NCBI GenBank assembly: GCA_937120495.1 | Contig: CAKZJW010000004.1 | Coordinates: 1 to 64,000, forward strand | From: an uncultured Oligoflexia bacterium | GTDB lineage: Bacteria > Bdellovibrionota > Bacteriovoracia > Bacteriovoracales > Bacteriovoracaceae | Direction of reading: 5' to 3' | Length of the DNA: 64,000 nt | Translations under genes and position numbers: made by a program | The notes under the pieces: generated by a model | What the model saw: the letters and a program-made list of their open reading frames with translations, nothing else | Told to the model about the DNA's origin: nothing | Databases searched by the model: none | In this document: one piece after another, positions 17,436 to 26,421 of the stretch | Numbering within the stretch: position 1 is the stretch's first letter | Layout of the letters: each line of letters starts with the position of its first letter

Positions 17436-18168
17436 GCGCATGCTAAATTTAGATATTAATGATGATTTTAAAAGAGCAATTATCGCTCAGTTTTTCTTAA
17501 TGATTCTTGTTTTTGTAATAAGCATTCTAAGCGCTGTTGAAGACAAAGTTTTTTTTCAAATAAGTTATCTTGTTGAACTTTTGATTATAGGATTTGGCTT
17601 TCGTTTTTATTTCCAAGCACAAAAAAATAGAAACTACTCATTTTGGACGATTACATTAGTTGTTTTTATTTATCTTTTATTCGATGTCTTAAAGTACACT
17701 TTTGTTGATTATAATATTCTTATTCTTTATGTTTGCTTTCTTGCATTAATATTTCTTTCAATAAATTGCTATATAATGTCTTCACCATTGTTTTTTCCAA
17801 GAGTGCAGTGGTGGGAGTATGATTTTCGTTTTAGAGGAGATTTAAAATCAATTGTTCATACAGACTCTGAGCAATTTAAATCAAGACTTACAGATGTTAG
17901 ACGATATAGTGCATGTATTGAGTGTTTCGAATTTTTACCAATAGATAAAAAGATAAATATAGAAGTTAATTTTGATAATAAGAATTTTAATTTACCTGTG
18001 ATTGTTAAGACATCAGATAGAGTAGTTGTGGGAAGGCCATTTAGATATGGTGTGAAAATGGATATAGAAAAAGAAGAAACTAAAGAAAAGTATTTAGAAT
18101 TATTAAAAATTTGGAATTCAAATAAAAAAGCAAAACTAAGAAACAAGTTTACTGAAAATGAAAAATAA
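17425..18168 (+). CDS. membrane protein with C-terminal PilZ-like domain
   Basis: 247 residues. Four hydrophobic segments fill about 18-120, followed by a soluble domain of about 120 residues. That domain contains RFRGDLKS, a predicted beta-rich core (INIEVNF, LPVIVKTSD) and a YGVKM strand, recalling PilZ domains that bind cyclic di-GMP. The classic RxxxR and D/NxSxxG motifs are not clear, so nucleotide binding is uncertain. The gene overlaps the GT39-like gene before it and tadA after it by 11 bases each, so all three are probably one transcript. Confidence 0.5.
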   Translation: MIIKRMLNLDINDDFKRAIIAQFFLMILVFVISILSAVEDKVFFQISYLVELLIIGFGFRFYFQAQKNRNYSFWTITLVVFIYLLFDVLKYTFVDYNILILYVCFLALIFLSINCYIMSSPLFFPRVQWWEYDFRFRGDLKSIVHTDSEQFKSRLTDVRRYSACIECFEFLPIDKKINIEVNFDNKNFNLPVIVKTSDRVVVGRPFRYGVKMDIEKEETKEKYLELLKIWNSNKKAKLRNKFTENEK

Positions 18169-18640
18169 AGATATTGATTTATATTTTGATTCAGCACTAA
18201 GGCTTGCAGAGGATGCTTTTTTTCAAGAAGAAGTTCCTGTTGGTGCAGTTATAATATCAAAAACTGGAGAAATTCTCTCAGAAGCTCATAATTTAAAAGA
18301 AAAGAATAACGATGTTACTGCTCATGCAGAAATCCTTGCAATCAAAGAAGCTGCAAAGAAAATAGGCTCATGGAGATTAACGGGTTGCTCGATTATAGTA
18401 ACGCTTGAACCCTGTCCAATGTGCTTGAGTGCAATTGCTCAATCGCGAATTAAAAATCTCTATTTTGGTGCATATGACAAAAAGGGAGGCGCGTTAAGTC
18501 TCGGATATAACTTTTCATCAGATAGTCGATTAAACCATAAATTTAATATTTATGGAGGCTTCAAGCACTATGAGTGCTCAACACTCTTATCTAATTTCTT
18601 CAAACGAAAGAGAAAAAATTATAGAGGACAAAGCTTCTAA
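18158..18640 (+). CDS. tadA: tRNA-specific adenosine deaminase
   Basis: 160 residues, standard for TadA, which converts A34 of tRNA-Arg(ACG) to inosine. The zinc and catalytic motifs HAEILAI and PCPMCLSAI are intact, with the proton-shuttling glutamate in HAE. It ends 21 bases before tRNA-Ser(GGA) and may be co-transcribed with it. Its tRNA-Arg substrate is encoded 2 kb upstream on the same strand. Confidence 0.95.
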   Translation: MKNKDIDLYFDSALRLAEDAFFQEEVPVGAVIISKTGEILSEAHNLKEKNNDVTAHAEILAIKEAAKKIGSWRLTGCSIIVTLEPCPMCLSAIAQSRIKNLYFGAYDKKGGALSLGYNFSSDSRLNHKFNIYGGFKHYECSTLLSNFFKRKRKNYRGQSF

Positions 18641-18661
18641 TATATCTTAAACTTTCTCTAC

Positions 18662-18751
18662 GGAGAATTGGTCGAGTGGTCGAAGACGCATGCTTGGAAA
18701 GCATGTAAGGGGGCAACTCCTTCGAGGGTTCGAATCCCTTGTTCTCCGCCA
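18662..18751 (+). tRNA. tRNA-Ser (anticodon GGA), integration target
   Basis: The acceptor GGAGAAT (18662-18668) pairs with GTTCTCC (18741-18747, one G-T pair), followed by G and an encoded CCA. The anticodon loop TTGGAAA carries GGA. It has a long variable arm and a GGGTTCGAATCCC T-arm. Its 3' end recurs at 26590 and in shorter form at 27296. Confidence 0.95.
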
Positions 18752-18752
18752 T
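18735..18752 (+). repeat. attL of the restriction-modification element (end of tRNA-Ser GGA)
   Basis: TCCCTTGTTCTCCGCCAT (18 bases), covering the tRNA 3' end, is repeated exactly at 26590-26607. The integrase gene lies directly inside it. Confidence 0.85.
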
Positions 18753-18805
18753 TTTTTTCTACATCCCCTCTATCATTGACTATTTTGAGCCTTGTATATC
18801 AAGAT

Positions 18806-18822
18806 GAGGCAAAAATGAGGCA
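18806..18822 (+). repeat. left end arm-type repeat of the element
   Basis: GAGGCAAAAATGAGGCA, itself two copies of GAGGC, recurs with one mismatch at 26422-26438 near the other end in the same orientation. It is a candidate binding site for the recombinase or excisionase. Confidence 0.5.
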
Positions 18823-18834
18823 AGCGATTTTTTC

Positions 18835-19950
18835 CTAAGAAAATTGAACGACATTTGAAGCTTCTGATAAAAACTTTTTATCAAGGTGAGCATAAATCAT
18901 TGTCGTCTTAATATCCTTGTGGCCAAGTAAATGTTGAAGCGTATAGATGTTTCCACCGTTCATCATAAAATGGCTAGCAAAGGTATGCCTTAAGTCATGA
19001 AAACGAATTCTGGGACATCCTGAGGCTTCAATATCTACACGAAACATTCTGATTGTTAGATGCTCGTAAGAAAGTGGTGAGCCATCAGCTTTTGCAAAAA
19101 CGAAGTTACTTTCATAGCCTCGGCTACGTTCTCTTAAAAGAGCATTTTTAACAAGTTCATTCATTGGAATGTATCTTGTCTCATGTCCTTTAGTTGTTTC
19201 CTTTAGGCCTTCCCTTGAAAGTGATCTTGAAATTACAAGTTGGTTACTTTGAAAATTTACCCTATCCCAACAAAGACCAAGTACTTCACCCAATCGTAAG
19301 CCAGTATTTAGTGTGACTAAATACAAGTTATAAAGTGGGCTATCTTTCGTACTTGTTAGGAATTTTGCAACCTCTTCTTTACTCCAATAACTTAACTCTT
19401 TTTTGTGTTCTCTAAGTCGTGGATAGTTTTTAACTCCATTTTTAGAAATCACGTTTGAATTATAAGCATCATTCATAATGGCCCTAAAAGTCATCATGAT
19501 TCGATTAACAGTTCTATTGGATTTTCCAGTAGAGAGAAGTAAGTTTTCAAGCTTTCTTGCGTGTGTAAAGCTAATGTTTATTAGCTTTAAACTTCCTAAA
19601 CATGGAATGATATATTTTTTTATATCAGCAAGGTAGGAACTTTGCGTTTTAACAGCTTTCCTGTTTTTTACCTCAGTATCATACCACTTAACAGAGTACT
19701 CCTTTACTGTGAAGTCATAGTTAACAGCACAGCCTGTTTGAACATAGTTTTCTTTTTGGAGAATTAACTTTGCTCTAAAAGTATCAGCATCATATTTTCG
19801 TGGGAAGTTTTTTGATATACGAGTGCCATCAGGCATTCGCATATCAACTCTGTAGGATTTTTTCTTTTTTAGTTTTTTCTGAGTTTTTTTAGAATTTTTT
19901 GATGTTTTTTGTGAATAACTATCAAAATTATCTACGAGTTTTAATTCCAT
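18835..19950 (-). CDS. int: tyrosine recombinase (integrase)
   Basis: 371 residues. The N-terminal part is very Lys-rich (SQKTSKNSKKTQKKLKKKK), followed by an arm-binding region, a SAM-like core-binding domain (about 85-165) and the catalytic domain. The catalytic residues are R219 (TGLRLGEVLGL), H318 and R321 (HDLRHTFASH), H344 (LLGHKD) and the nucleophile Y353 (TTMIYAHL). It would integrate and excise the element at the 3' end of tRNA-Ser(GGA). It lies 83 bases inside attL, pointing towards the tRNA, the usual layout. It appears intact. Confidence 0.95.
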   Translation of the reverse strand: MELKLVDNFDSYSQKTSKNSKKTQKKLKKKKSYRVDMRMPDGTRISKNFPRKYDADTFRAKLILQKENYVQTGCAVNYDFTVKEYSVKWYDTEVKNRKAVKTQSSYLADIKKYIIPCLGSLKLINISFTHARKLENLLLSTGKSNRTVNRIMMTFRAIMNDAYNSNVISKNGVKNYPRLREHKKELSYWSKEEVAKFLTSTKDSPLYNLYLVTLNTGLRLGEVLGLCWDRVNFQSNQLVISRSLSREGLKETTKGHETRYIPMNELVKNALLRERSRGYESNFVFAKADGSPLSYEHLTIRMFRVDIEASGCPRIRFHDLRHTFASHFMMNGGNIYTLQHLLGHKDIKTTMIYAHLDKKFLSEASNVVQFS

Positions 19951-20071
19951 AATTTTCCCTTTTTTTCTAAAAAGAGCTTATGGCTATTTGTTGTCCATAT
20001 TATTCGATTGTCAAAGAACAATAGGCTTATACCAAATCTCATAAATAATAATAGATAGTTATTCACGTTTA

Positions 20072-21073
20072 TTAGCTTCTGGCCTGATTTAGGCCACTTA
20101 GCTTTTGTTTATAGTTCTGTAAAAAATACCGATTTGAAACAATTTCAGAAATTTTTGAAGTTTTTCCATAAAAACCACGAAATTTTAACTTTTTGTAAGT
20201 TAAATCAAAACTAAGTCCTACTTTCTCTCCATAATCACGAGATTTAATCAGTTTAATTATTCGCATACCTTTATCTAGTCTATCAAAGTTATTGAATGCA
20301 AAAACATTTGTTGCGAGATTACTGTTTGCTGAGTTTCCTCTAATGTCTTCAATTTTAATTTCACTAAAAGGATTTAGAGTTTTGGTAGTATGTATAAGAC
20401 CTGTTACACAAATTTGATATTTTTTAGCCTCTGTAGCTAGTGATCTTAAAAAACCTGATTCAATCTCAGGTGTAGAGTTTGAAAAAGAGGAAGTTGTAAG
20501 ATTATCAAAATATAGTAGCTGTACCTTATTATCTCTAAGTATTGAAAAGAGCTTCTTGCACCAAGAATCATATTCTAAGACTGAGTTAGTGGGATGCTCC
20601 AAAGTGCTTAAAATCATCAGTTTAGACATATAAGAGTCTATAACTGACTCTTCTTTTAACTTAGTCTTTAATAGTGACTCTAACTGTTTATAATAATCAG
20701 AAATCAAACCTTCTGAGATATAAATTGCCACTGCGTGACCTTTTATTAAATTATCTGCAACCATAGTAATAGCGAGATCAGTTTTTCCTTTACCTGTTCG
20801 TCCTACTATCAAGTTTAAATTGCCAAGAGTGAAAGCATCTACTTCTTTCATAAAGTTAATTTTTGTATCCAGTGAGATTTTTTCTTCTTGTAAACTTTGT
20901 TTGTGATTAAAATAATTAGGTTTTGATACTTCATCAATAGTTCTAAGTGTTTCTAGTGGTAAGTGAAAAGATGGCTTTTTAAATTTGTTCATAATATTTT
21001 CCTTTGTTTTAGTGTTAATTGTTTTCTTATCTTTATATTGCCGTAATAATTGCGGTTCATTGACGTAGTTCAT
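20072..21073 (-). CDS. RecA-fold ATPase, RepA/DnaB-like helicase of the element
   Basis: 333 residues. A Walker A motif GRTGKGKT lies at about 91-98, a Walker B-like LLYFDNLTTSS near 190, and IHTTK follows in the position of the helicase H3 region. This is the hexameric RecA/DnaB-type fold seen in plasmid RepA and phage replicative ATPases, suggesting a role in replicating the excised element. The start at 21073 has GAGGAG five bases upstream and overlaps the previous gene by 4 bases. A second ATG, MNKFKK, with AAGGA before it could give a form about 27 residues shorter. Confidence 0.75.
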   Translation of the reverse strand: MNYVNEPQLLRQYKDKKTINTKTKENIMNKFKKPSFHLPLETLRTIDEVSKPNYFNHKQSLQEEKISLDTKINFMKEVDAFTLGNLNLIVGRTGKGKTDLAITMVADNLIKGHAVAIYISEGLISDYYKQLESLLKTKLKEESVIDSYMSKLMILSTLEHPTNSVLEYDSWCKKLFSILRDNKVQLLYFDNLTTSSFSNSTPEIESGFLRSLATEAKKYQICVTGLIHTTKTLNPFSEIKIEDIRGNSANSNLATNVFAFNNFDRLDKGMRIIKLIKSRDYGEKVGLSFDLTYKKLKFRGFYGKTSKISEIVSNRYFLQNYKQKLSGLNQARS

Positions 21074-21384
21074 AAGGTCTCCTCATCGTAGTTATTGGGT
21101 AGAGAGAGAAAATATTGGCTATTTCCTGTAAAAACCGATCCTTTTTTTACGATTAAAAACTCGTTTTCTTCAAGTTCCCTTATAATTTTCCTAAGAGTCG
21201 TATCACTTCCAATTTTTAAATCTTTCATGATTTTTTTTTGGCTTGGATAGGCCTTAATAGCATTTCCAAAGAATGACCTATACTTGAGGTAGGAATAAAG
21301 ACCAATGGCCTTTAAACCTAAAGTATGGGCCTGAAAAAGCTCGTTAGGGATTTGTGTGAAGTTTTTATTAAGAGAAAAGTTCAT
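21070..21384 (-). CDS. winged-helix DNA-binding protein, replication-module type
   Basis: 104 residues. The pattern IPNELFQAHTLGLKAIGLYSYL, here split by position across residues 12-33, then SQKKIMKDLKIGSDTTLRKI and RELEENEFLIVKKG is that of winged-helix domains of phage and plasmid replisome organisers. It precedes the RecA-fold ATPase with an ATGA overlap, the usual initiator-then-helicase order. It may bind an origin in or near this module; no iterons are seen. It overlaps the excisionase-like gene by 17 bases. Confidence 0.65.
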   Translation of the reverse strand: MNFSLNKNFTQIPNELFQAHTLGLKAIGLYSYLKYRSFFGNAIKAYPSQKKIMKDLKIGSDTTLRKIIRELEENEFLIVKKGSVFTGNSQYFLSLPNNYDEETL

Positions 21385-21583
21385 CTATAAACCCCTTCTT
21401 AACTTTTTGAGTATTTTCACTAACCCAATTCATTAAATCGTCTTCTTTGAATCTAACAAGTCGACCAATTTTTATATAAGGTATTTCTTTGCGAAATACC
21501 GCAGTTCTTAATCTCGAAACTTTTATTGTTAAAAGTTCCGCTGCTTCTAAAATAGTTAGAAGTCTTTTAGTTTGATTTTCCAT
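21368..21583 (-). CDS. excisionase-like helix-turn-helix protein (AlpA/HTH_17 type)
   Basis: 71 residues with the HTH_17 pattern: LLTILEAAELLTIKVSRLRT followed by IPYIKIGRLVRFKEDDLMNW. Such proteins act as excisionases or as regulators of integrase genes in tRNA-integrated elements. The translation start has AGGAGGATTTTC just upstream. It heads the small operon of DNA-processing genes. Confidence 0.8.
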   Translation of the reverse strand: MENQTKRLLTILEAAELLTIKVSRLRTAVFRKEIPYIKIGRLVRFKEDDLMNWVSENTQKVKKGFIDELFS

Positions 21584-21678
21584 TGAAAATCCTCCTTGAG
21601 TAGAGTCAGCATCATTGCTGAATTGTTAATAACTCTATAGGGGGATGTTCGGGTTAGATGGATGCTTTAAAGGTAAAT

Positions 21679-22440
21679 TTAAATTTTGATGTCAAAAGCA
21701 TCCATATATTCTTTAAATATTGGAGACTTATGATCTTTGGAAATTCGCTTTTGGTACTTTAGAATTTGTGTTTTAAGTTGCTTAAGCTCATCAAACTTTA
21801 AGTTTGATCTAAATTGAACGGATAAGCTAAATTCATCTTTGAAGTTTTTGTGCAGTGAGGTGAATAGCTTTATATAGTCTTGCCAGTACTCTCTTTGAAT
21901 TCTTGAAAACTCTTCTTTCATATAAGAATAAAGAAGCATTTCATAATAATTATTGTTTAAATTAAGAGTATCAATAAATAGTGGTAAATAATTAGGTGCA
22001 ATATTTAACATTCCGTCAAAGTCATAAGGGCTTTCATAGTTATTTATAAGTTCACTTTTTACTGTCTCTGAGACATCGCCATATGACTTATTTAAAATTT
22101 GTGTTGTTTTATATTCTGCATATTGTTCGTTGGTGGGTAATCTTTCAATTGCAGTTCTAAGTACTTTGGATTTAAACATATTTGCATAGAACATGTATTG
22201 CATGTGATTAGATAAGGCCTCTCGAATTAGTGGGGTAATAAATTTTTTATCAATAACCTTTTCTAGTTGAGAGATTGATACAAATTTTTCAAGCTTAAGC
22301 TTTGAATTATTAAATTTTTTGAATCTTATACTGTGTTTATCAACTGATTTTGAAGTAAATGTGGAATCGTACTTTTGAAGTTCTTCCAAGGACAAATGAA
22401 GGTCAGTATTAGAGCTGATTGTAAGTTTTTTTTTACTCAT
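21679..22440 (-). CDS. hypothetical protein of the element
   Basis: 253 residues, charged and mostly helical, with no signal peptide, membrane segment or recognised motif. It is rich in Lys, Asn, Tyr and Leu, and its C-terminus (ILKYQKRISKDHKSP) is basic. It lies between the excisionase-like gene and the restriction-modification operon, separated from each by about 95 and 235 bases, so it may have its own promoter. A DNA-binding, defence or partition role is possible but nothing in the sequence shows it. Confidence 0.6.
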   Translation of the reverse strand: MSKKKLTISSNTDLHLSLEELQKYDSTFTSKSVDKHSIRFKKFNNSKLKLEKFVSISQLEKVIDKKFITPLIREALSNHMQYMFYANMFKSKVLRTAIERLPTNEQYAEYKTTQILNKSYGDVSETVKSELINNYESPYDFDGMLNIAPNYLPLFIDTLNLNNNYYEMLLYSYMKEEFSRIQREYWQDYIKLFTSLHKNFKDEFSLSVQFRSNLKFDELKQLKTQILKYQKRISKDHKSPIFKEYMDAFDIKI

Positions 22441-22611
22441 TGTTATTTAATGCCATGTTTATTCTATTATGTAAAAAGATCTAATGAATAAGAATGATAT
22501 CTTTGAAGATCTAGATGCTAGTAAATTTTGAGTGTTTTACAGTAAAGAAATCAAAATAAATATTACTAAAACCATTTGTAAGATAAATTTATGGCAATAT
22601 ATAAAACATAA

Positions 22612-22655
22612 TCTTGAAAAGACTATTCTAAATAATTAAAATAGCCTTTTCAAGA
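22612..22655 (-). terminator. hairpin terminating the restriction-modification operon
   Basis: TCTTGAAAAG-A-CTATT and AATAG-C-CTTTTCAAGA form a 15-pair stem with one A-C mismatch around a 12-base loop. It lies about 20 bases after the last methyltransferase gene, with a T-rich but interrupted tail on the minus strand. Confidence 0.6.
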
Positions 22656-22677
22656 TAGAGTATTTAAAAATCTATAA

Positions 22678-23727
22678 CTATAAAAGTGGATAAGAATTAG
22701 GCTCTAAAGCTCTTTTCATAATATTTTGAGCTTGCTTGTAAGGAGCATCAAAAACTTGCTCATTAATAGAGTTAATTAACTTCCAAAAGTAAACTGGTGG
22801 AATTGCATTCCCAATTTGTCTGTATGCATCTCCTTGAGAGCCTACGAATTTAAAGTTGTCTGGAAATGATTGAATCCTCGCCGCTTCTAGAGGCGAGAAT
22901 CTTCTGTATAATTCTTTTTTTTCATTTACTAAAAGAACAGGGTCTCTAGAGTTGAGGCTTACTTTTGCTAAATGACTTGTTATTGTAAGACAGGGCTCTT
23001 CTAAATTTTGATATACAGCTCTTTTCATATTTGGTTTAGCTCTCTTTACACCTTCAACGGCTCTTTTACTAAAGTAATATTTAGGGTCATCAGGTATAAG
23101 TGAGTCAATAACAGATTTAAGGGGAACTGCTGATGGCATTCCTTCAACCCCATGGGTTTCAATAGGAAATTGGAAGTTTTCTATATTTAAATCCTCTCTA
23201 ACCCCAACCATAAAAATTCTTTTCCTTTTTTGAGGAATTCCATGAAGACTTACGTCTACAAGTTTATGAAAGACTTTATAACCTAGTTCCTCAAAACGAT
23301 CTTTAGCTAAGTGAAAATAAAGGCCACCCTTTAAAGTGTAGAAACCTCTAACATTCTCTCCAATAAATACTTTAGGCTTTGTTTCCTCTACTACCCTTGC
23401 TAGCTCCCAGAATAATTGATTCTTCCTATCTTCGGGTTTTTTTGTGGGATTAACAGTACTAAAGTTTTGACATGGAAAACCACCAATGACTAAGTCTGCA
23501 TCAACCTCTTTGAAGCAAAGATCCCTGATGTCATCAACACTAGCTTTGTGTGAAAAGTTTCTATTATATGTATTTATCGCTTTTGGATCTATGTCCGAAG
23601 CATGAACAATTTCGACTGGGTTATGCTTATAGTAATTGTCTAGGTAATTGAAACCACCTATAAGTCCAAGGTCAGCTCCACCACAGCCACAAAAAAGTGA
23701 AATTGCTTTAATTGATTCTTTATTCAT
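22678..23727 (-). CDS. DNA (cytosine-5)-methyltransferase 1 of a type II R-M system
   Basis: 349 residues from ATG at 23727, chosen because AGGAG precedes it at six bases; the frame extends ten codons further. m5C methyltransferase motifs in order: I (LFCGCGGADLGL), IV (GGFPCQNFS with the catalytic Cys), VI (ENVRGF), VIII (QKRKRIFMVGVR), then the variable target-recognition region and IX-X (YRQIGNAIPPVYFW). It transfers a methyl group from SAM to cytosine C5 to protect host sites. It is the last gene of the operon and overlaps the nuclease gene by 8 bases. A second, different m5C methyltransferase on the other side suggests that the two strands of an asymmetric site are modified separately. 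Confidence 0.93.
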   Translation of the reverse strand: MNKESIKAISLFCGCGGADLGLIGGFNYLDNYYKHNPVEIVHASDIDPKAINTYNRNFSHKASVDDIRDLCFKEVDADLVIGGFPCQNFSTVNPTKKPEDRKNQLFWELARVVEETKPKVFIGENVRGFYTLKGGLYFHLAKDRFEELGYKVFHKLVDVSLHGIPQKRKRIFMVGVREDLNIENFQFPIETHGVEGMPSAVPLKSVIDSLIPDDPKYYFSKRAVEGVKRAKPNMKRAVYQNLEEPCLTITSHLAKVSLNSRDPVLLVNEKKELYRRFSPLEAARIQSFPDNFKFVGSQGDAYRQIGNAIPPVYFWKLINSINEQVFDAPYKQAQNIMKRALEPNSYPLL

Positions 23728-25108
23728 AAAATTCTCCTGCTTTGTCATCAAACTCAACTAAGTATTTTGTTGGTTGAGCATATAACGTGCCTTTTTCGTG
23801 TTGTGTAACTGGGTTTCTAACTATAAAAAGTCTATAGCCTTCTCTCGATAAATAGACTCGGTATATGAAATATTGATTTCTGTGCTGCTCGGCTGCGACC
23901 CATTCATTTCTTGTTAAGTATACAGAATCTTTACTTACTTTTGTCGGCGGAGTTACTCTAAATGTTGACTTTACCTCAAGAAAGCGTGCTCTTTCTGCAT
24001 AATTTCCAAGCTCTGCATCAATACTTTGTATATCGTAACCTAGGCCCTTTTGATTAGCCATTAATATTACTTTGTTTGAAAGCCTTGAGTTGAATTTTTT
24101 AACACGTTCCTTCTCTAAGTTGAAAATTAGTAGTTCACCCTCATTTCCGATCTCATTTGCTGTAGGCTGGATAGGAAGTTTTTTATTTTCATTTTGTTCG
24201 AGCGAAGTAGATTGTATTTTAAATATAGAAGAATTGAACTCAGGTATGGTTAAGTAGGAGTTACAATAAAACTCACTCCACTCAAGGCTCATTTTTTTAA
24301 CATCCGCTTTTGAGTTAAGATCATAAGAATAAATATCAAAACCCAACCTTTTGTTGTATTTTTTTGAAATAATATTAATCGAATCCATTTCTTTCTTATT
24401 TAAAACTAAACATGAAATAGAGGCATTTCTTTCGATTGTAATTAAATTTGCAAGCACCATTAAGTTAATAAACTCTCTTATATGTTGCATTGTGTATGAC
24501 GATGCTTTACCAGTAACTTGGACTTTATTAAAAATTTTACTTTCTCTATGTTTAATTATTACATCCAAGACTTCTTTTGGAGTTACAAACCCTTGAAGAA
24601 CATCAAGACTATTTAAAACGTAATAAGCAACTTCATTCATTGAGAGCATGATTTTTTTGGAATCAGCTAAAAGTAAAAGCTTTAGAATGTATGGTGCAGG
24701 ATGAAATTTAATATTATTTTCTATTCTCTCCTTTATGTTTTTCAGAGTATCCATGCCATTAGGAAACTGAAAATAATATAGTATATTTTTAAAAAACTTG
24801 GGGTTGTCTCGCTCTTCAAGAATAAGATTGAGCTTTGCTCCTTGATAAATAATATTATCTGACTCATACCAAAGTCCAAAAAGTTTACCTGCAATCTCCG
24901 TTCTATGATTATCTAGTGTTTTCTTTGTCGGAGAGGTTATTAGGCGAGAAAGTTTGTCGTTAAAGTTAGCAACAAATTCATCCTTTTTACATGGACACAG
25001 CTCGTCAACGATGCCTGCATAAGCCGGTAGCATATCTTCCATATTAGACATAGATTTGCTTCGTATAATAGAGCATCGATATTGGTTATCAGGATTATAT
25101 TGTGTCAT
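23720..25108 (-). CDS. probable type II restriction endonuclease with DUF3883-like domain
   Basis: 462 residues. The N-terminal two thirds have no recognised family. The C-terminal part (about 335-450) matches DUF3883: NEGELLIFNLEK, then GLGYDIQSID, ARFLEVKST and LTRNEWVAAEQHRNQY. The D...E-V-K arrangement is the PD-(D/E)xK nuclease signature. Its place between two m5C methyltransferases, overlapping both by 8 and 14 bases, makes it the restriction subunit of the set (inference). The recognition sequence cannot be read from the protein. Confidence 0.8.
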   Translation of the reverse strand: MTQYNPDNQYRCSIIRSKSMSNMEDMLPAYAGIVDELCPCKKDEFVANFNDKLSRLITSPTKKTLDNHRTEIAGKLFGLWYESDNIIYQGAKLNLILEERDNPKFFKNILYYFQFPNGMDTLKNIKERIENNIKFHPAPYILKLLLLADSKKIMLSMNEVAYYVLNSLDVLQGFVTPKEVLDVIIKHRESKIFNKVQVTGKASSYTMQHIREFINLMVLANLITIERNASISCLVLNKKEMDSINIISKKYNKRLGFDIYSYDLNSKADVKKMSLEWSEFYCNSYLTIPEFNSSIFKIQSTSLEQNENKKLPIQPTANEIGNEGELLIFNLEKERVKKFNSRLSNKVILMANQKGLGYDIQSIDAELGNYAERARFLEVKSTFRVTPPTKVSKDSVYLTRNEWVAAEQHRNQYFIYRVYLSREGYRLFIVRNPVTQHEKGTLYAQPTKYLVEFDDKAGEFYE

Positions 25109-26159
25109 TAATAATACCTTTGATACTTTCAGCTAGTACTTTACCTAGTATGGGAGGCACAGCATTTCCAACTTGTCTGTACTGGCTACCCTTGTTACCA
25201 CAAAATATGAAAGAATCGTTAAACGATTGTATTCGAGCACATTCTCTCACTGTGGGAACTCTATTTTCCTTGTAGTGAAAGTGGTGATTATGTCCAGCAT
25301 CTATTGTAAAGCATGGTTTTTTGCTATTCATTCTAGTCCAAGCGATATTTACTTTTCTTGTCGTTTGTAATGATTTTGGCAAACTCTTGTAATTTCCACC
25401 ATCTGGAACGAGAGAAATAATATTCTTAGTCTTTTCTGTATGATTTACTGAGATGTGGTTGTAGATACCATCTGAATCCTTTCTCATCAGTTCCTGATAT
25501 GGGTTTTTAGGCTTACTTTTATAGGGAGAAAAGTCTTTACCTAGACTATTATTCAATTTAGGCAAGTCAGATATGGCATCTTTTGTAGTAAGGGGTTTTT
25601 CTTCTGTTGTTGGATCTGGCCAAGTGTATTCATCTTTTTTAGTGAAAATAAAAAAAGTTCTTCTTCTTTTTTGTGGAACTCCAAATAAAGAAGAATCGAG
25701 TGTTCGTACGTTTGACGAATAGCCTTTTTTTTCAAAAGAACTGATAATTCTTTGCGAGATGGCACCCTTAAATAGAGACATAATGGTTGGGACATTCTCA
25801 AGGAGCACAACCTTAGGGTTGTAGTGGTCTATAAATTTCATATACGATTTATAAAGTATATTTCTTGGATCATCTTCAAGCCTCTTTCCTGCAATTGAAA
25901 ATCCTTGGCAGGGTGGCCCTCCGATAATGATGTCTACCTTTGTATCTTTTATAGCTTTTAAATCTGGATGATTGAAATCAAACTTATTTGAAAGGTCAAA
26001 TAAAATCGCCTTACTATCTTTATGGTTGAGCTGAAAGGTTTTTATTGCATCCTTGTTTGAATCAATTCCAGCGACAACATTGTATCCAGCCTGTTCAAAC
26101 CCATGAGATAATCCACCGGCACCACAGAATAGATCAATACAGTTTATATTATTTTTCAT
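25095..26159 (-). CDS. DNA (cytosine-5)-methyltransferase 2 of a type II R-M system
   Basis: 354 residues with complete m5C methyltransferase motifs: I (DLFCGAGGLSHGFEQAG), IV (GGPPCQGFSIAGKR), VI (LLENVPTI), VIII (QKRRRTFFIF) and X (YRQVGNAVPPILG). It is clearly different in sequence from methyltransferase 1, so the pair is not a simple duplication. It overlaps the nuclease gene by 14 bases and is preceded by a small gene with a 4-base overlap. Translation order puts this methyltransferase before the nuclease, which would help protect DNA before cutting starts. Confidence 0.93.
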   Translation of the reverse strand: MKNNINCIDLFCGAGGLSHGFEQAGYNVVAGIDSNKDAIKTFQLNHKDSKAILFDLSNKFDFNHPDLKAIKDTKVDIIIGGPPCQGFSIAGKRLEDDPRNILYKSYMKFIDHYNPKVVLLENVPTIMSLFKGAISQRIISSFEKKGYSSNVRTLDSSLFGVPQKRRRTFFIFTKKDEYTWPDPTTEEKPLTTKDAISDLPKLNNSLGKDFSPYKSKPKNPYQELMRKDSDGIYNHISVNHTEKTKNIISLVPDGGNYKSLPKSLQTTRKVNIAWTRMNSKKPCFTIDAGHNHHFHYKENRVPTVRECARIQSFNDSFIFCGNKGSQYRQVGNAVPPILGKVLAESIKGIINDTI

Positions 26160-26401
26160 TTTAAGCCTTTCAAGATTTTATTTAAGCCTATTTCCAAGGC
26201 TTCAACATAAATATCAGTCTTTTTTGTTTTGTAGAATTCGCTGTTGTTGTCAAGATTAGTTTTTTCTTTAATTGAATTAACAATTTTTGTTATTTCAGCT
26301 TTTTCTTCTTCTTTTAATCTAAACGAAAGCACTGGATATTCCATTGGCTCTTTCAATTTTCTTTTATTTTTTTTCACATATGAACAATAAATGTAAAACA
26401 A
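26156..26401 (-). CDS. small protein at the head of the R-M operon, possible ribbon-helix-helix regulator
   Basis: 81 residues, or 62 if translation begins at the internal ATG (26344), which gives MEYPVLSFRLKEEEKAEI. The start of that shorter form (a strand followed by Glu/Lys-rich helices) recalls ribbon-helix-helix proteins. It overlaps the following methyltransferase gene by 4 bases. Small DNA-binding controllers commonly precede restriction-modification genes and delay nuclease expression, and this may be one, though it is not a standard HTH C-protein. Function is a guess. Confidence 0.5.
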   Translation of the reverse strand: MFYIYCSYVKKNKRKLKEPMEYPVLSFRLKEEEKAEITKIVNSIKEKTNLDNNSEFYKTKKTDIYVEALEIGLNKILKGLK

Positions 26402-26421
26402 TTAATTGTAAACAATTAGAA

